A DNA stretch of 64,000 bases from Phascolomyces articulosus (Eukaryota > Mucoromycota > Mucoromycetes > Mucorales > Lichtheimiaceae), in NCBI GenBank assembly GCA_025677815.1, contig JAIXMP010000008.1:1-64000 (forward strand), in the 5' to 3' direction. Positions 58,224-64,000 of this stretch are shown here, piece after piece. Position 1 is the stretch's first letter, and each line of letters begins with the position of its first letter. Made by a program: the position numbers and the translations under genes. The notes below the pieces were generated by a model. The model saw only the letters and a list, made by a program, of their open reading frames with translations, was not told where the DNA came from and did not search any database.

Positions 58224-60057
58224 GATGAAGGAATGGAGGAGAGAATGTTTAAAGAAAAAAAAACGCGCCTACGCGAAATAAATTAGAAATATAGAAAAAA
58301 CAATAGCCTTTTTCGTGTTTATAATAGAGGGAAGCCAGAAAAGGTAAATTCAACTAGACAAACATGGGCACCCCGACGAGAAGACTAGTAAAAATATAAA
58401 AAAGAACACTAAGTGTAATATATCTAATAGTTTCATCCATGCATCACACACAAATAAACATGACAGGTCCTTACCAGATCCATTTTTCTCTTTTTTACTA
58501 TTAATAAAATATTTTAATGAAGCACATCAAACAAGTTCCCTTTCTCATTTTCTCCATCTTAACCAAAAGAACCAACGATAAACGTACCTTTTTCGACCTT
58601 CACCTGCTGGATCAAAGAAAAAAACCTATCAATCGAAACCAATAGGATAAAGACCAGGTGCGTCTACTACTCCCCCAAAAAAAAAAATGAAAATAGTGAA
58701 ACGACATTCCACAATTGAAGCGTAACATATACGTAAGGAAAAAACCCAGTGAGAAAAATGGCCCTTATACATTGAACTTGCCTGCCGATAATTCTTGAAT
58801 ACCGTCAAATATTTACAAATAGATATTTACAATAAAACATTTACAATTATTTATTTTATATACTTCCAATTCTTAATTCATCACACCAATAAAATCTATA
58901 TATAAACTATATATAAAACAAAACAAAACAAAGAGAGAATGATCCAGTGTACATGATGGATGAGTGAAAGCAAAACAACGCGTGTGCATTTTTTTTATAA
59001 CATGATATACAATCCCTACATTCAAACAAATATTATACACACTAAGAACAAAAAGACATCAACCATAAGCATCAAGAAAATTCATTGCAGAAGATCCACA
59101 ACTATATATTTAATAAGGATTTATTGACTTTGAATTTGTTGAATACAATGAAAAGTATTTATTATTGATAAAGGGAAATAAGAAAATATTGCAACAAAGG
59201 ATGTACAAACTTACCCAAGCGTGTCCTTTTTTTTTGAAGGAGAAGAAACTGGAATCACGCTGAGCAGATTGACTTTATTATTTGTGAGACGAACTTATAG
59301 TGTATCCAGATCAACAAGAAGATAAGTATTGCTTGCCAGTGAAAAGCATGTGTTATTACCAACATCGGTATACAAATAGATCATCAATGAGAGAAAAAAA
59401 CCAATGATCTTGACCGTTGGATAAATCATGAATACCTTAAAAAAATTTAATAATATATTATTGTTTGATCTTGCTTGAATTAATGGTCATGTCATTTGAA
59501 GAAAAGGAAAAAAAAAAAAGAATACCATAAAAGAACAGCGATCTTGAGTGGAATGGATCTTGTAGAAAAAAAACGCGAATAAAAAATAGAAGGTGTGAAA
59601 AAAGAGTCAAAGAAAAAAAATATCTATTTATTACCAGTATCCTATTCTTTATTATCTTGTCAAAAACAAAAAGAGACTTACATATTATCAGATAATAGAT
59701 TCTTTATTTGGCCGGAGGAAACCATTTAAATAGATTCTCTTTATAACTCTCGAACTTATAATAAAGAAAACTCCTTCCGTGTATTATTTTGATAACAACA
59801 AGTTTCTTTTAATTTAAAATATTTTGCGGTTATGTACAATGGCCTAATGATTAAGAGTGTGTTTTCTGGAGTATAAAAAAAGAAAAGGCACGCGTCAATA
59901 ACACGAATCGCGTGTTTACAAAATTGGGAATTGCACTTTCAACTTGCATGAAATTTCTCAAAGAAAAGTAGTAATGATTGTCGGAGTGCCTGGTAGAATA
60001 AATTTAAAAACATGAGTTTGGGTCAATCCTTTTTTTCTTTCTTTCTCAAACCTCAAC
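58224..60057. other. 1.8-kb spacer, no gene seen
   Basis: A-rich and T-rich runs with no recognisable frame. 59825-59870 has a faintly tRNA-like stretch, but it lacks a T-arm. This region contains the upstream sides of both flanking genes. Confidence 0.55.
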
Positions 60058-60399
60058 ATGTCAACAATTAATATCAGTAATGTACAATCGATAAAGGTGG
60101 TAAAGGTCCAAAAACCAAACAGACCTTTTAATCGTCACAGACGAAATCGCCAAGGTATGTTATATTAGCTATGACAATGGAAGCAACAACAAACTATTAT
60201 TAGATTATTCATGTAGTATATCAATTATTCTACTTTTATAGGAAAGGGATCGTATCGAAAGATGAATAATAATCACAAGAAGAAACAACAAGAACGACAA
60301 GAAAAGGAGAAACAAGAAGAAGAAAAACAAGAAGAAAAACAAGAGGAAAAACCACAAGATAAAAAACCATCAAGTAGCGAAAAAGAAATTACAAAGTAG
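60058..60399 (+). CDS. Short basic Lys/Gln/Glu-rich protein
   Basis: Two exons, 60058-60154 and 60242-60399, give 84 aa. The join is clean (CAAG|GTATGT, TTATAG|GAAAGG) and the frame continues. The N-terminal half has a conserved-looking basic stretch, PNRPFNRHRRNRQGKGSYRK. The C-terminal half is low-complexity KQQERQEKEKQEEE-type sequence that would form a charged helix. I do not recognise the family. It could bind RNA or chromatin by charge, but that is a guess. The preceding pyrimidine tract and the AATA-rich downstream region fit an expressed gene. Confidence 0.65.
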
Positions 60400-62530
60400 T
60401 CTTCTCCCTCTCCTCTTCTCCTTTTTTTACAAAGTCTTTTTGCAAAAAATAGTATAATAGCGTATAAAAAGAACCCCCATTACATATTTTATCATTTTAA
60501 TATTGAATATCCTCTTTTTTTTTAAAAAAAAAATAAGTGGCTGAATGGTGTTTATTTGAAATGACGCGTATTATAAATATGAAAAGAACCAATGATATTG
60601 ATGTTATTATTAAAAAAGGAGCGAATGTATAATAGTATCAGACAGCTGGGAGGACTACAAAGATATTTTAAGGAAACAGGAGAAATGATTATATATGGAA
60701 GATAGGTGATAATAATGGGGAATAATCCTTTTTTATATATCTTTATTTTTTTTTTTGTGTGAAGCATATGTGAGTGGCGTACGATTTGTTGATTAAACTG
60801 TTTGTAATATTAGATGCACCGAGAGAATGTGCCTTTGAGTATAATAAATGAGTTTCGGTTAAATGAAATCGTTGTTGCTGGTGTTAGCATTGCATTGTAG
60901 GTGTGGATATTTAACTAGTAAAATATAAAAGTATATTATTAACATATGATTTTATTGTATATCCATCAAAATCATGTATAAAAGCCCTTTTTCAACCTTA
61001 TTGCATGACTTGTAATTTGAATATGATATTGAATCTTATTCGTTCATCAAAATAAACAATGCATAGAACATGGATGAATTTTTTCAGGAAGGATTTATTG
61101 GTTGACTTGAAGATGATGATAGATATAAATTATGGTTCCTTGCATAGGAAAAATTTATAATGGAATGAATAAGTATGGTTTGAAGCATAATAATATTGAG
61201 ATTGGCGGATCAAAACAAAAAAAAAAAGACTTACTTGTGGAATAACGGAAATAGAACCGATTAGTAAAATCAAGAGTTGATAGAAATGTTGAGTCTTGAA
61301 GAGCCATGATTTGTATCTTGACATGATCCAAATATACCAATACCAAAAGTACTCAATGGAAAAGAGTAGATAGTAAATGACATCCAAGAAAAAAATTGTG
61401 CAATAATTTCATAGGGGTGATAAGGGAATTGTGTGTGTGTGCGTGTGGAAGTTGGAAGAAGAATGTAGATTTGTTAAGGGAGAGAGAAAAAAAAGATTAC
61501 TAAAAATCCTTTATAGTTTCATCCGTTGCTGTCATTAACTACTAACACATCCAATGTGAGCTTGAGGGAAGAATAAACTATATATATAATAGAGAATAAT
61601 ATATGAGTGTTTTTTTTAGTATATGTAAAAATGCTTTGAAAGAAAAGATGCTTCTAATGATATATAATATAAAGATTGCTTATTAGTTTACTATTTCCCA
61701 TCGTTTTAATCCATAATTAATATATTCCATTTAAACCAAAGTTTTTTATATACCTTGATTTTTTTAACATAAAGTAGTTATAATAATGTGTTGTCCATTT
61801 GTCCATTTATGCCGTTCACCGGGATCGATTTGCCACAATAATAAAATCAACACTCGATTCATGCAAAAGGTGCGTGTGTAACACAAGTGCAATAACTGGG
61901 AGTGAATTTGTGTTACATTCAGGAGATTCCATAGTATGCTGAAAAAGAAAAAAATAGCCAACAGCTCTTTCATGGAAATTGTAGACCATGAAACTGAATC
62001 GCCACTATCAACTTAATACTCACTTGTTGATGGTGGAACCCAATTTCATATCACTTTTCTTTAATCCTACCAAACGCTCTGGAAGATACTATATTTTTAT
62101 GTTATTTACATGGATTTTTTTTATTCAAATCTAAGATATACAGTGTTGCAGTAAAAAAGATTTGGAGTCACAATTCCATTTTGAATTATCTTTGTAATAC
62201 TGTACTGTTGCAATCGCACTTCAATTTTAATATGCCACGTATTCACCATCCATCATCTTATTAATTATTCGAACACGTATTCAATTGACAGTCATGAACA
62301 CGTATCGCATCCTCCATTACTCCACGTATACATATTATTATCATTAGTTTTACTAAAGAATTTATTATTATTACAAGTAGTTAGAAAACATATAAATACC
62401 CATGATCATTAAAACAATAAACGATATCTTTTTACATTACTCTTTATTTTATCACTACTCTTCGATTATCTTCATTTCTATTGGCTCGGTATTGATCCGC
62501 CATATTTATTACGACAACAGCAAGTGGGAG
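60400..62530. other. 2.1-kb spacer with one possible membrane-protein exon
   Basis: Mostly AT-rich. On the minus strand, about 61400-61230 is open and hydrophobic (VIYYLLFSIEYFWYWYIWIM, then FYQLLILLIGSISVIPQ) and ends at a perfect GTAAGT donor. It may be an exon of an unrecognised membrane protein, but I found no partner exon. Nothing else is supported. Confidence 0.35.
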
Positions 62531-62914
62531 TCATAAACAGAGACGAGGAACAGGGAATACAGGAATATAAGGTATAGTAGGGGTTTCAACAATGCCAGAA
62601 AGGATATTAAGAGAATAAAAATCAATATCGAGATGGTTGACCAAGGGTTCCTTTGTTTGATTTGGCCATGAGTGACATATAATTTGATATTGAGACATGG
62701 TCATCGAGTATTTCTTGAAGGGTGGTAACGGTGACTGCATTTGGTAGATCCTGGGCACAGATCGACCGAAAACAATAGCGTACCGTAGCAAAAATGTGCA
62801 AATTAGATAATGAAGGAGCGAAGTCCAGGGAGATAATTTCCATCATAGTGTAAAGACAACCGTGGCATTTGGATATAATAAAGAAGGAGATAGAATATAC
62901 ATTTATCATAAGGT
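62531..62914 (-). other. Coding-like frames downstream of the gag relic
   Basis: Minus-strand frames overlapping this stretch are open for 86-120 codons (for example ATVRYCFRSICAQDLPNAV, then a second frame with FYSLNILSGIVETP). They overlap the end of the gag relic in another frame. They could be its shifted continuation or part of another dead gene. No domain is recognised. Confidence 0.3.
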
Positions 62915-63637
62915 CTAAACAAGCCGGTAGATCATGCCGTTCGATGACGCACTTGCAAGTGATACCAAGTTGGAAAATGTCCAAATTGACTGATTGTTTC
63001 GTGGTAGATACGTTGCAAACCTTGGTTTCATTGAATCCAAGAGGATACTGTCACGTGTAAGCTTGAGTCTGTTAAGTCTTTTGGGCCATGTTATATTAGA
63101 CGTAGTTGTATTGTACTTGCCGTTTACCATTTCAATTTTTCGAGTCTTGGATACCGTTTCTTCCCATGGTTTAGGAACACCATTGCGTCCGACTTCTCGA
63201 ACAACAGCAGGGCGCAATGGTTGGATTAGATATCGAACCTGTAGCTTTTGTTCTAAAATGCCAACCAACTGGAACAAGTTCAATAATTCCAATGTAGTGT
63301 CGTCAATGGATTCATCATCATCTTGCCTTTTAGCTTGTAACTCACTCCACCACAAGACTTCCATTTAGGCACAGAACTGTTTCTTGAATGAATGCTCGAA
63401 CTTTGCCCGGTCAGTCACCAAGTCTTCTGTGTTACCCCACCATAGGTTGGGTCTTCCTCGAAAATGTGGAGCAGCCACCTATATTGCAATTTAGTCATTC
63501 CATCGCATTGTGCGGCGAATGCGATCTACACGGCGCAGCCATGTCAGTGGATTGGTCTTGTCATTACCAGAAAAATCTTCAGGCTCTGCCACAAATTTAG
63601 CTAAGGCACGGCTACTCGTATCTTCTGAATTCGGCAT
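62915..63637 (-). pseudogene. Retrotransposon Gag-like relic with three in-frame stops
   Basis: One reading frame runs from an ATG at 63637 to 62915, about 240 codons, broken only by TAA (63493-63491), TAG (63481-63479) and TAA (63367-63365). The protein has the LTR-retrotransposon Gag pattern: PLTWLRRVDRIRRTMRWND, then VAAPHFRGRPNLWW, then TDRAKFEHSFKKQFC, then a helical region LLNLFQLVGILEQKLQVRYL. Gag forms the particle shell of Ty3/gypsy-like elements. No pol domains are found in the window. All three stops are consistent with Gln codons (CAA or CAG) changed by C-to-T at CpA; this is an inference. Confidence 0.7.
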
Positions 63638-63717
63638 CTTGTATTAAAATAAATAGCTAGGCAAACACGCAAACTGGAGGATTTGATATTCTTTCCCCCT
63701 ACCTTGCTCACCAATAT

Positions 63718-63871
63718 GTCACGTGTAAGCTTAAGTCCAGTGCGTCTTTTAGACAAATTTCTTTGTGATAGCGATTCAGAAGTAACAAAGACTTTGGACT
63801 TTATTACTCCTGAATCGTTATTACAAAGAAATTTGTATAAAAGACTTATTGGACTTAAGCTTACACATGAC
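63718..63871. repeat. Inverted repeat (two 69-bp arms) upstream of the gag relic
   Basis: Left arm 63718-63786 (GTCACGTGTAAGCTTAAGTC...) and right arm 63803-63871 are near-perfect reverse complements around a 16-base spacer. A third partial copy of the arm end (GTCACGTGTAAGCTTGAGTC) lies at 63051-63070, inside the gag-like frame. This points to a short mobile repeat with terminal inverted ends, or to the termini of a larger element. Confidence 0.8.
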
Positions 63872-64000
63872 AACACCCAAATTCATGCTGCACGGGTGTT
63901 GAAATAATGGCGTCTGGCGGCATGTCAGCAAGACCTTGGTGTATAGATTTGTTTGCCTACCGTAGGGCCACTTGTTGGTCTTGGTCCGCAATAATCTCAG
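63872..64000. other. Right edge, coding-like upstream of gag
   Basis: On the minus strand a frame reads EIIADQDQQVALR, a stop, then SIHQGLADMPPDAII. It is probably part of the retroelement or its leader; the window ends here. Confidence 0.3.

Noticed and set aside
59825..59870. tRNA-like stretch (AATGGCCTAATGATTAAGAG)
   Set aside because: It has a D-arm/A-box flavour only. No matching acceptor stem and no GGTTCGA-type T-loop follow.

Overview
The window is AT-rich eukaryotic DNA with short spliceosomal introns (about 50-110 nt, GT...AG). The protein set (Spt5, P0, OLA1, YPEL, mL53, APP1, a BAR-PH-GRAM-VASt protein, a DUF3605 protein, TPR/F-box proteins, a RABL6-type GTPase, a HET-domain protein) fits an early-diverging filamentous fungus, most likely Mucoromycota/Mucorales. 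That placement is inference from gene content and intron style. No tRNA, rRNA or CRISPR array was recognised.

Layout. 1-8866 is gene-poor. It holds a decayed multi-exon gene (about 1261-3310) cut by a candidate solo LTR (3013-3218), a CENP-B/Tc5-type DNA-binding fragment (3332-3562) and two weak small membrane-protein ORFs. APP1 (8867-11236, -) is followed by about 5 kb without a gene. A motorless kinesin-14-like coiled-coil gene (16250-17659, -) is divergent from SPT5 (18273-22411, +). SPT5 converges on an unidentified coding relic (22761-23330, -) and a LAM1/LAM3-type sterol-transfer gene (23440-28813, -). Then come a cytochrome P450 (29648-31857, -), a possible microgene (31988-32190, -), ribosomal P0 (33227-34261, -), two neighbouring TPR/F-box genes (34663-35400 and 35660-37704, -), RABL6 (38463-41461, -) and an Ngi1/DUF3605 gene (42293-42994, -).

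From 43 to 46.7 kb there is no clear gene but a large imperfect palindrome (44650-45053). The rest is a single-exon HET-domain gene (46694-48487, +), an RNF5-type RING ligase (49632-50941, +) convergent with a Usp-domain gene (51353-52741, -), Yippee (53201-53768, +), mL53 (53913-54433, -) divergent from OLA1 (54742-56133, +), a CENP-N/Chl4-like gene (56445-58223, -) and a short basic protein (60058-60399, +). The last 1.5 kb is a retrotransposon gag relic with three in-frame stops and a hairpin repeat.

The annotated genes are mostly housekeeping and share no pathway; what links neighbours is shared promoters: kinesin-like/SPT5, Usp/Yippee and mL53/OLA1. All exon models were joined by eye from GT-AG sites, reading frame and family resemblance. 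They should be read as strong predictions, not as transcript-confirmed structures.
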